From assembly GCA_948567375.1 (NCBI GenBank), contig OX419755.1, forward strand, positions 15,691,001 to 15,755,000: a DNA stretch of 64,000 nt, in the 5' to 3' direction. Position numbers and translations under genes: made by a program. The notes under the pieces were generated by a model. The model had not been told where the DNA came from. It worked only from the letters and a program-made list of their open reading frames with translations, and ran no database searches. Each line of letters begins with the position of its first letter. The stretch's first letter is position 1. This document shows, piece after piece, positions 1 through 11,220 of this stretch. This stretch comes from Lunularia cruciata (lineage: Eukaryota > Streptophyta > Marchantiopsida > Lunulariales > Lunulariaceae).

Positions 1-274
1 GAACGGTCTCTTCTTGAATTTCTCGCCCCAATGAAAGGTTCTTAGATTGTCTTTGCCTCGGGTTTAGCTCCCCCCAATACAAAAACTCCTTTCTTTGTGT
101 TGTATGCTGACAAGGCATTTCCGAGTACTTCGCCTTATGACCCGAAGTCACTTTACTTTGGATTTCATCCCAAAGACTCTTTTCTTTGCCTTCTTCGGCC
201 ATACAGGCGCAATCCAACTTCTCTATACACTTCTTCTTCTCTATTTTGAAAAAAAAATAAAATGTGGGCACCAC
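1..274. other. Unassigned sequence upstream of a broken pol
   Basis: No frame here aligns with the reverse transcriptase that starts near 275 or with the gag/protease of the other family-A copies. It may be a rearranged part of the same element or a different insertion. I see no promoter, RNA gene or repeat boundary in it. Confidence 0.3.
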
Positions 275-2500
275 AGCGGTGAGTGGGTTTCTCCCATAGT
301 CATTGTTCCAAAGAAGAAGATTGGGAGGATTAAAGTGTGCCAAGATTTTTGCAAATTGAATGCAGTCACGAGGAAGGATCATCATCCCTTATCGTTTATA
401 GATACAATTTTGGATCAAGTAGCTGGTCATCCTTGCTATAGTTTTCTTGATGGATTTTCAAGGTATAATTAAGTATCCATCCAAGAAGAGGACAAGGATA
501 AAACTACATTCACTACCAACTAGAGCACTTTTGCTTACAATCAAATGCCCTTTGGATTGTGTAATGCTCCACTACTTTCCAACGGATGATGAATGCAATC
601 TTCAAAGGTTTTCTGCACAAATTTTTGGAAATCTTCATTGATGATTTTTGTGTGTTTGGGCAAAGAGATGTACGTTTGGATTACCTTCACCAAAATTTTG
701 AAAGGTGTCATTTTGCCGGTTTGTCATTCCACTCGGAGAAATACTTCTTTGCAATGACAAAGGGAATTCTCCTAAGGCATCGGGTGTCAAGCTAAGAGCC
801 TTCTTGGGACATGTTGGATACTATAGACACTTCGTATCAAACTATGTGGTGCTTGTTGCACCCCTGAAAAAGTTGTTGAAGAAGTTAAAAAGTCTTTGGA
901 CTTCTATGGGACCTATAGGAAGCAAGTCAAGAAGAAGCTTTCTAGGTATTGAAGAAGAAATTGGTTGAAGCATTAGTTATGAGGGCTTTGGATTAGGAGC
1001 ACCCTTTTCATGTATATGTGTATAACTTTGTCCATGGCAATTGGAGTAGTCTTGAGTTAGAAGGATGAAAAGAAGAAGGATTACCCAATCTATTATGCTA
1101 GCTAACAACTTTTTGTTTAAGAAATAAACTATTTGATGACTAAGAGAGAAGCACTCGGAATGGTGTATGCCTATAAGAAGTTTTGCCACTATCTATTGGG
1201 ATACAAGTTTGTATTCTATATTGACCATTACAAGTTGCAACATTTGGTCAAGAAGGCAGATTTGTTTGGGCAAATTGCAAGATGGATCTTGTTATTACAA
1301 GAATTGACATATACTGTACAAGCAAGGAAGGGAGCTTTGCATTCAAATGCGGACTTCTTATCTAGGTTAGAAACTCAAGACCAAGAATGGGAGGTTGAGA
1401 TTGCTTTCTTGATGAAGAATTATATCATTTGATAGCAATGTGAAGTATGAGGTATGTGGCAAAATATCATTATCTACATACTCTCCAATGTCTTGATGGG
1501 CTGGACCCAAAGCAGAGGCAGTCTTTCTCAAGAAAATGGGGTTGTATCAGCTTAAACACAACATTTTATTCAAGATAGGCAAAGAGAAAGTACTTTGGCA
1601 ATGCTTGGAGGCATACAAAGTAGGAGGAGTAATTGAGTCTTTACATGCTAAAGCATCCGAGGGACGCTATGCCCTGAAGAATACTGTAAAGAAGATTTTG
1701 TAAAGAAGATTCCTTGGAACTCTGGTAGCCTACGATGTATAAAGACACACATGCCCATATCCAAAGTTGTGATGCTTGTCAAAGAACGGGAAAGCCGATA
1801 GCTACTTCCCAATAGCCTTTGAGACCAATTTTAGCATTGGACCCATTTGAGAATGGGGAATTGATTTTGTGGGACTGATACAATTGGTAACCTGAGTTAC
1901 AAGAAAATGATACATTTTGGTTTGCACTGACTATGCTACCAAGATGGTCAAAGCTGAAGCAACTCGTAGAGATGATGCAAAAATAGTGACAGAGTTTTTC
2001 TTTCAAAATATCATCTCCCAATATGAGTGTCCTCTAGAATTGGTCAATGATAGGGGGACACGTTTCTTGAACTTTGTGATGGAAGCATTAACCAAGTACT
2101 TTCAGATTAAACATTGCAAATGACTCCTTATAATACAAAGCAAATGGCCTAACAAAGAAGGTGAATGGGTTACTCTGCAAAATTCTGAATAAGGTGATTG
2201 TCAATTATGCCAATGATTGGGATGCAAAGTTACCGGCAACGTTGTGGGCATATCAGATGACAAAAAAAATCACAACCAAGCAAACTCCATATTTCTTGAC
2301 ATATGGCTTGCACAAATTCCTACCAGTTGAATTTGAGTTACTGACATACCGGATTTTGTGTAAGGAAAAGTTGTCAAAAGAAGAAAGTCAAGATCTTTGG
2401 ATCCATCAACTAGTGTGGTTAGAAGAGAAAAGAGACGATGCAATGCAAACCATGAAAGAAGTACAAGAATAGAGGAAAGTCAGGCACAATAACCACATCA
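275..2500 (+). pseudogene. Broken pol: reverse transcriptase, RNase H, integrase (A' element)
   Basis: Short stretches in changing frames match Ty3/gypsy Pol in order. Reverse transcriptase: SGEWVSPIVIVPKK near 280, a match to DQVAGHPCYSFLDGFSRYN near 415, MPFGLCNAP near 548 and a decayed catalytic loop near 635-660. RNase H: TKREALGMVYA near 1140 and HSNADFLSRLET near 1350. Integrase: zinc-binding CDACQRTGKP near 1770, catalytic core FVGLIQLV near 1875 and NDRGTRFLN near 2045, then a linker to about 2470. Several stops and frameshifts mean no Pol product is possible. The same domains are nearly intact at 32791-35181 on the minus strand, which supports the reading. The integrase C-terminus differs from that copy after about 2520. 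Confidence 0.85.
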
Positions 2501-2934
2501 AGCATGTGACTATTTGTGAGGGAGACTCAAAGTTACTCATGTTGGGGGTGCTCAACCCGAGGCAAGGACAGTGTAACAACTTTCCTTTGGGGCTGGACAT
2601 TCAAGAAGGTACCGCACATAAAACAGCTAGCCTATGAGCAGAGAAACATGGACGTTGACAAGAGCATGCAAAAGGTGTGATTTCTTGGTAGAAACTTGAA
2701 GTGAAGAAGACTGAGGAGGCACACTACTATAAAATTTAGGATAGAGATAAAGAGATGACAAGTAATTGCCCATCACCATTAAGAAGTTGTCTAGAGGGAG
2801 ATTGGGGAAAAGGGAGTGTAGTAAGAAACACACTTGTGCATTGAGAGGAAGTCAAGAGAGTTAGTTCAAGAGTCAAGTGGAAGAATAGTCACCAACTCAG
2901 AGTGGAGGAGAGTAAGATGGGAGGTGGAAATAAG
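2501..2934 (+). other. Decayed pol end and start of A' LTR (U3)
   Basis: The region lies between recognisable integrase and the conserved core of the LTR-encoded ORF. By analogy with the A copies it should hold the polypurine tract, the LTR start TGTGGTACCC and the basic N-terminus of the LTR ORF. A purine-rich stretch is present near 2800-2830, but I cannot find a clean LTR terminus, so the boundary is not assigned. No intact ORF is present. Confidence 0.4.
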
Positions 2935-3537
2935 AACTTGGAATTCTCAGTGAGAAATCATGCAATTCAGAGATTAGATGTGATTGCAAGAATCAAAGTC
3001 TTGAGTAGGCTTTGGATCACATTTTTGGCATGGAACTAGAACCTTAGTTTTCCAAGTTTCATTACAAAGATCATTGGGAGAAAATGTCTTGATGGACTCG
3101 AGGCAGATGGTAAGAGAGGAAATCAGGCTCGATGGATAGAGTCAAATTGGAGGTTAGTACTCAAAAGAGAGGCGGGTGGGGATTAAGGAGCCACCTTCTT
3201 GGGGAAAGGAGAAGTAGCTAAAGAAACCCAAGAGGTACACAATGCCTTTTCTTCAAGATGCACAAAGAATGGTTATAAATTCAAGAGTTACAAGGACCCT
3301 ATGAGGAGAGGCATCATAGGAGCAATGCTGGCTATCTTCAAGCCGGAGCAGACCACTTATGTGATGAAACATCAAGCGGTGTTTTTCCATGAGATGTTTG
3401 CAAGGGAACCTATCAATTGAGCAAAGTGCTTCCATCAACGCACAAGACAAATGGTGTGGAATTTGCGTGACAAGTCGCCTCCACATTACGTTGTGCCATT
3501 TGCAGCCCACTTCTATTTGGGATTAAATTTTCTGAAT
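2935..3537 (+). pseudogene. LTR-encoded ORF of A', N-terminal conserved core (broken)
   Basis: Translated segments match the core of the unknown protein encoded in family-A LTRs: RLDVIARIKVLSRLWITFLA near 2970, WIESNWRLVLKREAG near 3130, then the stretch 3199-3420 with FKPEQTTYVMKHQAVFFHEM, and FAAHFYLGLNF at 3500-3531. In-frame stops occur (for example N-stop-N near 3040 and after EPIN near 3420). The match stops abruptly near 3537 and resumes near 6155, so an insertion splits this ORF. I do not recognise the protein family and propose no function. Confidence 0.7.
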
Positions 3538-3779
3538 GTGGTGTTGTCGGGAAAATAATTAACACGTAGTATTGGTGCCATTTGGTGTGAGTTTTTCATG
3601 TTAGTGAACTCAAGGGTTTATGTTATGGTGAAACTGGTAGTTTTTTTGTGTTCCTGTAAGCTCAAGGATTTTCTCTTGTGTTAAGGGAGGGAGGAAATTG
3701 AGTGGTGGATTTTCTTTAATGTTATATAAGCTTGGGGTTTATTTGCATGTCACTTAAGTGTTGGAGTTTGTTTATGTTA

Positions 3780-3794
3780 TGGGGGGGGGGGGGG
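3780..3794. repeat. Poly-G run
   Basis: An uninterrupted run of 14 G follows TTAT and precedes TCAAGAG. It is a slippage-prone homopolymer inside the 2.6-kb insertion. Confidence 0.9.
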
Positions 3795-4059
3795 TCAAGA
3801 GTATTTTAGTGAGCTGCAGTAGCAAAAGGATTAGGCAGGCAGAAAAATCAAGAATTGTTTTGGCAAGACAGAGAAGTGAGGAGAAGGAGAGAATTATTGA
3901 AAGTTTGGGTCAGGAGAGAGATCTCAATAGGGTTTGAGAAGACAGGGAATTTTGGAAAGAGAAAAGGTTTTCAGGAGAAATACCTTCCAGGAGTTGGGTT
4001 CTTATAGTGAGAAGTTTTGGGAATTGAGTAGGGCTCGCAAGAAGTTCTTCAAGAATAGG

Positions 4060-4720
4060 CAAAGGGAAATCGAAGGAGAAATGCCTTCCAGGAGTTGATT
4101 TTCTTATAGTGAGAAGTATCGGGAGTTGAGAGGGCTGGCAAGAAGCTCTTTGGGAAGTGAAAATGGGGTTTTTGAAGGATCAATGTTTTCTAGGAGTTTC
4201 TTAGAGTGAAAAGTTTTGGGAAAAATAGGGTTGACAATAGGGTTTTCGGGAAGTGCCAATGTGCTTTCAAAGGAGCAATGTTGCCAGGAGTTGAATTTCC
4301 TACATGTAGAATAGAGGGCTGACAGTAGGGTTTTTGGGAAGTGGAAAATGGGGTTTTCAAAGGATCAATGTTTTCCAAGAGTTTCTTAGAGTGATAAGTT
4401 TCAGAAAAAATAGAGGCTGACAGTAGGGTTTTTGGGAAGTGACAATGGGCTTTCAAAGGAGCAATGTTGTCAGGAGTTGAATTTCCTACATGGACAAGTC
4501 TTGGGGAAAATAGAGGGCTGACAGTAGGGTTTTCAGGAAGTGAAAATGGGGTTTTTGAAGGATCAATGTTTTCCAGGAGTTTCTTAGAGTGAGAAGTCTT
4601 GAGAAGACAGAGGGCTGATAGTGGGGTTTTTGGGAAGTGACAAATGGGGTTTTCAAAGGATCAATGTTTTTCTAGGAGTTGATGGGTGGACAGCAGGAGT
4701 TCCAAGAAAACCAGAGGGCT
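4060..4720 (+). repeat. Degenerate tandem repeats, units of roughly 90-190 bp
   Basis: Phrases recur in the same order: GGATCAATGTTTTC, GGAGTTTCTTAGAGTGA, AGGGCTGACAGTAGGG and GGAGCAATGTTG. They start near 4168, 4365, 4560 and 4655. Spacing and internal order vary, so this is an old, diverged array rather than a clean satellite. Confidence 0.7.
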
Positions 4721-6155
4721 GACAATAGGAAAGTTTTTGGGACAAAAAGGTGATTGACAGAAGTTTGAGAGAAGAGCAAAGCTGGATAATAGGAGTTGAA
4801 GGAAAAGAGAATTTTTCCATGAGAAGTTTAAGACAAGAAGGGATTCATAGGATTCCGGGAGAAGAGCAGAGTTGGAAAGCAAGAATTGGAGGAACAGTGA
4901 AATTTTCCATGTGAAGTTTTTGGGACAAAAATGTGAGAGTTTTTCAGGAAAATGATAGGGAAATTTTTGGGAGCATGACACAAAACGTAAATGAATGCTT
5001 TCGGAAGGCAATGTGAGGGTTTCAAGAGAAGGTGTGGTTAGTTCGGGAAAGCATGTGAGGGATGCAAGAGAATGGTAGGAGCAGTTGCTTTTGAGAAAAA
5101 TGTGAAGTTGTGTTTGGAGAACTAGAGAATGGCAGATGAGTTAAGCCTTCAAGAGGAATGTGAAGCTTTGAAGTGAATGTGATATTTTGGAAGAATAAGA
5201 CAAGAGTGATTGAAGGAGGGTGATAGAAAAGGAATAAACAGGAATGGGAGAAGGAAGTGAATCAAAAGGAGGAAATTGGCAGAAAAGAGAGACAGGATCA
5301 GAAATCGAGAGAAGAACAAGAAATTCCGAAAGAAGGTGAATGGGAAGCAAATGTGAGAATGTGGTGCTTTCAAAAAGGAATGTGGAGTAGTTTGGAGCAC
5401 TGGAGAATGGCAGATGAGTTATGCCTTTTGATAGAGTGTGATAAACTTTAGGAGAAAATGTGAAGACCAGTTATGCCTTTTGAGAGAATGTGATAAACTT
5501 TAGGAGAAAATGTGAAGACCTATTGTGCTTTTCGAGAGAATGTGGTGCTTTCTTTCTTTGGAAGAATGTGAAGCTATATCTGGAGAGAACATGAATGTGA
5601 GAAGCTTTTGGGAGAGAATGGAAGACCTGTCATGCCTTTCAAGAAAATGTGGTGTTTCTTTTTTGGGAAAGAATGTGAAGGGCTTATGGGAGATTTCAAG
5701 AGAATGTGGTGTTTTTTTTGGGGAAAGATTGTGCAAGAGTTTTGAGTTTAGACAGAAGGAAGAAGTTATGAATGAGAATCTGTCAATCAAAGAAAAGACC
5801 CGGAGATGATCTCAGATGGAGTCACAGAATGGAGGTCTAAGAATTGACTGTGACTTGTTAGAGGAAATGCATCACTGCCCATTGAACACAAATTTGATAT
5901 GAACAGAACCTTAACATTAGCAATGAAGCTTGGAGATTAAGTTTGCCTCAATGAAGTCCAATTCAAGAAACCATTAACCATGAGCCTACATTTAGAAGGA
6001 TTGGTTGCAAGCTGCTCTAGCAAGAAGGACTGCCAGCCAGGCAAAGTAGAGACAATGTCTGATTACAAAACACTTTGAATAGTTGACAAGCCAAAAAGTC
6101 TGAGCTCAAGCAGCCATGTGCCTAGTGCACTCCCAAGACCAACCGACCCTGTGAT

Positions 6156-7690
6156 AGCGGCGAAAAGACACAAGATGGTATTGCACTTCTATCCCAATTG
6201 AAGAAGAGATGCTGATGTGGAGGAGCAACAATACATTCCATAGATTAGAAGCAATGATGAGTACTACACACAGACAGGGAAGAGCATGTGTTTGGCGGTG
6301 AATGCTCCAAAGTCAAAGAAGAGAAGTTGACTAGAAAAAGAAGAAGTAGTGGCGACAAGACCTCAAAAGACCAGGAAAGTAAACCCGAGGAAGGACCCGG
6401 TTGTAATCGTGTTGTTGAGAGAAGAATCAGAAGAGGAAGCTGAGTACAAGTCAAAAGACTTGGAGAGAGAGGAAGAACCTGAACTCATGTTGCAGAGTGG
6501 TGAAGCAAGTAGTGAGAGTGAAGATAGAGTGGAGATGCAGCCGGTACCAAAGAAAGAAGAAGGAAAGTTGGAGATGGCAAAAGAAGATAACACGAGACAA
6601 GAAGACAAAGTTCTAGATAAGGAAGAGAAGAGTGTTTTCATTCAGAGAGGTGTTTGCTCCAAAAGAAACACAACATGTGAGGTGAGGCCAAGTAGAAGAA
6701 GAGAATTGGAGAGTGGAAGTTTGGGGAGCAAAGAATCCATTCCAATAAGGCAATTGCGGTTGAGAAGAAGAGTGTCAAGTGAAGAAGAAGCGAAGAAGGA
6801 GAAAAGCCCATAAGAAGAAGTGAATTAGAGGGAAGGAGTGGAGTATCTGTAGGAGATTGTATGCCCATTGTTGATGAAGTTGGAGGAGAAGAAGAGAGAA
6901 ATGCAGTCAGAGTGTCTGGAGGTAAAGATTGTGTTGCAAGTATTGGCTAAGTTAGAAGAAGAGAACTTGGAGTTGAAGAAGATCATAACCCAAGAAAAGG
7001 AGAAAAAGGAAATACCATGAGTAGATGCAGTAGTACAGAATCAAGTAATTGAGAATTTGAAGAAGAAAGTGGGAAGTAGAGAGAAAGTAATAGAACAAAA
7101 TGTCATAGCGAGAGAGAGATAGATAGCGGAGTATGCAATCTTGAAATAGCAGTTTGCTGATTCGTGATTAGAAATCATACATGCTATGGCTAGAGGCATC
7201 AAAGGAAGTTAGAGTAGCAAAAGAAGATATTTAGGGTACCCATGACTTCAATTTCATTTTTAATTGAAGATAGGATAGAATTAGAAGAGAAATAGTAGTA
7301 GTGAATGAACCTGAAGTGCAGGATTAGATAGTAAGTGTCTTTGGGTTAGTTACACGAGCAATTAGGGGAAAGTGGGTTACAAATTGAAGGCATAAAATAG
7401 TGTACCCATGCTTTCAATACAATTCTTGATGAGCATATTGTAGAATTAGCAAAGAAATTTATAATAGTTAGACCCAAAGTAGAAGAAGTTGGAGTGCAAG
7501 TGTCTTCAGAGTTGACATTGGAGATAGTAGAGAAGAGTGGGTCGGGAGATAAAGAGTTAGATAGATTACCCACTAGTGTAATTGCAGATCTGAGTGAAGA
7601 AGTAGTAGAAATAGTGAAGGATTTTGTAGTTGAAGATATATCCGAAGAAGGAGAAGCGATAGGAAGTTACACCGGGTTTCGAAATTGAGG
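6156..7690 (+). pseudogene. LTR-encoded ORF of A', acidic and coiled-coil part (broken)
   Basis: The match to the family-A LTR ORF resumes with HKMVLHFYPN near 6165 and DVEEQQYIP near 6210. A 154-codon open stretch (6349-6813) is acidic and rich in E, K and S, and contains SIPIRQLRLRRRVSSEEEA, which corresponds to SEAAIPIRRLQRRRRVSGE in the 36653-38704 copy. After 6813 short segments rich in E/K/L heptads continue, ending with LTLEIVEKSGSGDKELDRLP at about 7505-7570. Stops are frequent. The ORF ends just before the point where MT-Ty3 has inserted. Confidence 0.7.
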
Positions 7691-7710
7691 AAGCAGTAGA
7701 CATTGGATCG

Positions 7711-7714
7711 GAGT
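7711..7714. repeat. Target-site duplication GAGT, left copy
   Basis: GAGT directly precedes TGTCACGCC and recurs directly after the right end ACAACA at 17556-17559. Removing the insert gives a continuous A' LTR sequence (GATCG-GAGT-AGAAATAG). The length is 4 bp on this reading, where 5 bp is usual for Ty3/gypsy. Confidence 0.7.
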
Positions 7715-8163
7715 TGTCACGCCATTTGTAGTTCCGCATCTAGATGCTCGGACACTGGAGTTCCAGTGATGGTAGTTAGAGTTATTCTAGCTGTTTCTCA
7801 GGGACTACTTTTTGACGGTTAGATTTCGTGTTCGGGGTACTGACTTCACGGTGGGGCCCACCGTCACTTTGCACCGTTTGCACCGTCGAGTGTGCCGTCA
7901 GCGGGACCGGTAGGGTTTCAGGGCTAGCTCGAGTCCAGGGGGTATAGTTTCAAAGTGAGCTCCAGAGAGCTCACTTCTCTGATGTTGAGCCTTCGAGTTC
8001 CTGGCTATGGTGGACAGAGGCCGGCGAGCGTCACCTGGATTCTCTATGCTTGAGTGGGTGTGGCTTGACTGTAATCAGTGCCCAGTTGTTGGCAGTTTAT
8101 AGAGTGACAGATCAAGTATTGATCTGAGTTGAGTTGAGTTGAGAGTGGTAAGCAATCTGATTA
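7715..8163 (+). repeat. MT-Ty3 left LTR segment (449 bp)
   Basis: It begins TGTCACGCC, matches 17002-17449 at most positions, and ends CTGATTA. It lacks the 106-bp segment (TTGTGGCAC...) that follows the same sequence at the right end. Most differences from the right copy are C/T or G/A changes. It contains a short GAGTT reiteration near 8125-8142. Confidence 0.85.
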
Positions 8164-8175
8164 CATCAGAGAAGT
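8164..8175 (+). promoter_or_regulatory. Possible primer-binding site of MT-Ty3
   Basis: Directly after the left LTR segment the sequence reads CATCAGAGAAG. The core ATCAGAG is shared with the initiator-tRNA-Met primer site common in Ty3/gypsy and copia elements, but the preceding bases do not match. If this is the site, it is degenerate. Confidence 0.35.
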
Positions 8176-9417
8176 GAAGTCAGGGGGAAATCGGGTGCAG
8201 GAACGTTGAGTGTTGGTGGTATCTCCAAGCTCGGTGGATCGTGGTAGCTCGATTCAGGTTTTGTGTTTCCCTAGTGTGCAGAAGCTCGTGTAGTTGATGC
8301 AAATTTGGCAGTTAGGCAGACGGTGTGCGAAAGCGCTGGCCAAATTTCGAGCAAAGAAGGAGCAATTTTTGAGCAGTGTTGTGATTTTGAGCTCAGGAGG
8401 TGAAGGCAGGACCAATTTGCTGCGAGTTGGGCTCAGAAAGTGAAATTGAAGGTGGAGTTGGAAAGCTCTTCTCATGAAATTGTGATTTGGAAAAACCCAT
8501 TTTGTCAATTTGGCTCGAGTGGAAAGTTAGCGGGGGATTTGGCGGACATCCATCTTTAGGGTTTATGTCAGATTTTATGTCAGATTTTTGGGCCAGAATT
8601 GGAGGAGTTTCACTGTTTGGCCAGATTTGGAGAAGTTTTGCTAGTTTGGAGGAGTTTTGCAGATTTGGAGAAGTTTCGCCAATTTTGGAGGAGGTTCAAA
8701 GTGGCAACAAGAAAGGCCTCATTTGGCTGAATTTTGGCGTTTCGAGGCTTCGAGGCATAGGGCTGTGGGCTATGAGAGGCCTAGAAGGGCTAGAAGGGCC
8801 AGCAAGCCAGCTTGCTGGCGTGAGGCTAGCTAGTTTAGTGTAGATCTTGGTCATTGGTTGACAAAATCTGCCTTTCTTGCTAGATTGTGCGCAACAGGGT
8901 TTGACCCCTAGATCTCTTGTTCCTAGATTGGTGCCCTAGCCAACTGGTCCACCCTCACTTGTTGTCATAGTGACTGTGCCACTGTTATCTATACACATGT
9001 AGCTTTGGCTAGGAGAGGCAGTTTGATCCCATTCTTGGTGATCCTGGTAGCTTAGGACTTAGATACGAACTACTCTTATGTCAAATGCCAAATGGTGGCA
9101 GAGTCAGTCCCGTGTTGTGTTATGAGATGGAGGGTTTTTGTTTAGATTTCTTGTGATTGGATCCCCTCCATTCTTTGCTTCCTGTTTGTGCACCACGTTT
9201 GTGTGAGGTGCCCTGACTTTTGAGCGTTGGTGCTCTGGTGTGCTCTCGGTGGTGAGGCTAGAGTGATGACCAGTCAGACTACCTTTGTTTCTCTCCGGTG
9301 AGGCAGGAAGTGATGACCTGCAGACCGTGAGAGTGCGTGTTATGATGGCAAGTTACAGGTTGCCCTTCCCCTAGTGTAGTTATCTTGGTTAGAATTACAT
9401 TAGTGGGTGGTGTTTAG
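8176..9417 (+). other. MT-Ty3 untranslated leader
   Basis: About 1.2 kb between the LTR segment and the first gag frame. A 118-codon open stretch at 8487-8843 is low-complexity and matches nothing I know, so I do not call it a gene. A tRNA-like antisense sequence lies at 8885-8957 (separate entry). Confidence 0.6.
8885..8957 (-). other. tRNA-like (SINE-head-like) sequence
   Basis: On the minus strand the sequence has an A-box-like TGGACCAGTTGG followed about 30 nt later by a B-box-like GGTCAAACCC with flanking complementary bases (AGGG/CCCT). The T-arm is one base short and I cannot fold a full cloverleaf. It may be a decayed tRNA gene, a SINE head, or chance. Confidence 0.25.
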
Positions 9418-11220
9418 TTGGTGTTGGCACGCGGTGGTGTTGGCACTTGGTGGGGCACTTGCGGTTGCGACTTGCTGTTGCAGTTGGTGGTTCGGGTTTG
9501 TTGGTGTGGTTACTTTGTCACGACGGAGTTCTTTGGAGATTCCAGAGGAGTAAGCCCTGCAATACGCAGTGGGTTTACTCGGAGTGGTGCTCGGTATCAG
9601 CCTGTATCTCAGGTCCCAGTGAGGGAGGAGATTGACTCTGAGTTGGAGTTCGACACAGGAGCTGATTCAATTGAGAGTGCACTTGGTGTGTCCGCACCGT
9701 TGTTGTGGGACATGGACGAGATTTATGGGGCCTCCAAAGGCCCTAGGCGTTACTCTGGTACAGTGGGTACTATTGAGTTGGATGATTTCATCCAGGAGTT
9801 CGATAGTTGGTGTGATCTGCAGCAGATGCGGAACCCGACTTTGTTCACACCCTTCATGGCATGGAAGGGGTTGTTTCAGCACTTGGAGGGTCCACCGATG
9901 GACGACTACCATGAGTTCAAGAGAGCTCATTTGGAGGAGATTGAGTTATGGAGATAGTATTGGTCTCCACACTATGTCTCCATCACTTTAGGTTCGGTGG
10001 CCAGGAGTAGGTCGGCTGTACCTACAGGTTCTAGCTCGAGTAGTGTTGGTGGAGCTAGTGGAGGTGCACTAGCTGGAGATAGTGCTACTACAAGTGGAGG
10101 TACTGCTGCAGGAGGTGGTGTGGTACCGGGGTTTAACCCCATGGTTGAGTTCTTCCTATGTTTGAGGCAGAACTACCAGGGAGTGCGGACTGACAAGTTG
10201 AGGAGCTTGCAGGAGTTCCAGCAGAAGGCTGGAGAGAGCCTACGCGAGGCATACACTCGCATGAGGCGGCTGATCAGTTTCACTCAGGGAGTTACTGAGG
10301 CCCATGCAGTCCAGTTTTGGTATGGGATACTGGACAGGGAGTTGCGACGTAGAGTTCGTGATGCTACGTTGTTGCAGGCTACTTCGCCCACTTTGGCAGT
10401 AGTCTTTGGTTTGGCTAAGCATATTGAGCTCAACATGGTGGAGGAGAGAGTGGTGACATCTGGATTTGGTAGGGAGACCTCATCCACGGTTGTGACTTCT
10501 TCTAGAGTGCAGCAGAGTGCACCACGCCCAGTTGGTTTTCGAGGACAGGGTGGACAGCCCAGATCCTATGGAGCGAGTGGAGGGCCTAGTGGAGTTAGAC
10601 CCTTACCCTCATTTTCGGGTCAGCAGCAGCCAGTGAGTGGTGGTGTTGCTTGTTGGACTTGTGGTGGACCTCACCATAGGAGAGAGTGTACTCAGGGCAG
10701 CGGACCTGATACCTCTGGTGCATCACAGCCAGCACAGAGGCAGTGTGAGCACTGCCATAGATTTGGTCATACTAGTGACCGGTGTTTTGACCTACACCTA
10801 GAGTTACGGAGTGGTAGGGCTGCTATGACAAGTAGTAGAGGAGCTCCAGTTCATGGAGGACGAGGTGGTAGAGGTGGTGGTAGAGGATCTACACCTAGTA
10901 GGGGTGCAGTACTTGCCCTTACTTCTGACACAGCTATGGCTACTCGGATTGAGCAGTTGGAGCAGAGATTGGCTAGTATGGCCATTGCTCAGAGGAGATC
11001 AGATTCGGGTGCTGAGGCTTCCACCTCATATGCTGGTGATAGAGATGCTTTGGACTTCATGTGCGGAGCAGCACAGGTGGATGCATCTGCAGCAGTGACT
11101 AGGAGTGCAGTACGTGCTCCAGAGCCTAGAGGAGCATCAGTGGAGTTGGACCCACAGAGAGGAGAGGTTGGGAGACAGGTCAGACTTCCCCAGTCTTTCA
11201 CGTTATCTGAGGCATTGTAG
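9418..11220 (+). pseudogene. MT-Ty3 Gag with two zinc knuckles
   Basis: One frame runs from the ATG at 9418 with an internal TAG at 9955-9957 and a second TAG at 11218-11220. After a variable N-terminus comes a capsid-like helical region split by the first stop (GTIELDDFIQEFDSWCD, then FLCLRQNYQGVRTDKLRSL and ESLREAYTRMRRLI). Two knuckles follow: CWTCGGPHHRREC at 10651-10689 (one residue short of the usual CX2CX4HX4C) and CEHCHRFGHTSDRC at 10744-10785 (canonical). A glycine/arginine-rich tract (GGRGGRGGGRG) follows near 10855. The protein would form the particle and bind RNA. Both stops could come from CAG or TGG, and the second may instead be a natural Gag/Pol stop. The true start is uncertain. 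Confidence 0.8.

Larger units (their letters stand above)
3538..6155 (+). mobile_element. 2.6-kb purine-rich insertion of unknown class
   Basis: The A' LTR ORF breaks after 3537 and resumes at about 6155, so about 2.6 kb is inserted. The first 250 bases hold a TATA-like GTTATATAAG near 3720 and a run of 14 G near 3780. Most of the rest is a G/A-rich plus strand of degenerate repeats with recurring phrases such as GGATCAATGTTTTC and GAGAATGTG. Open frames in it are low-complexity and not convincing genes. The exact ends and any target duplication are unclear. A non-autonomous LTR element or expanded satellite-like DNA are both possible. Confidence 0.5.

Noticed and set aside
8487-8843. 118-codon ORF in the MT-Ty3 leader
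   Set aside because: Low-complexity repeats of GFG/FARF-like phrases with no known domain; reads as chance.
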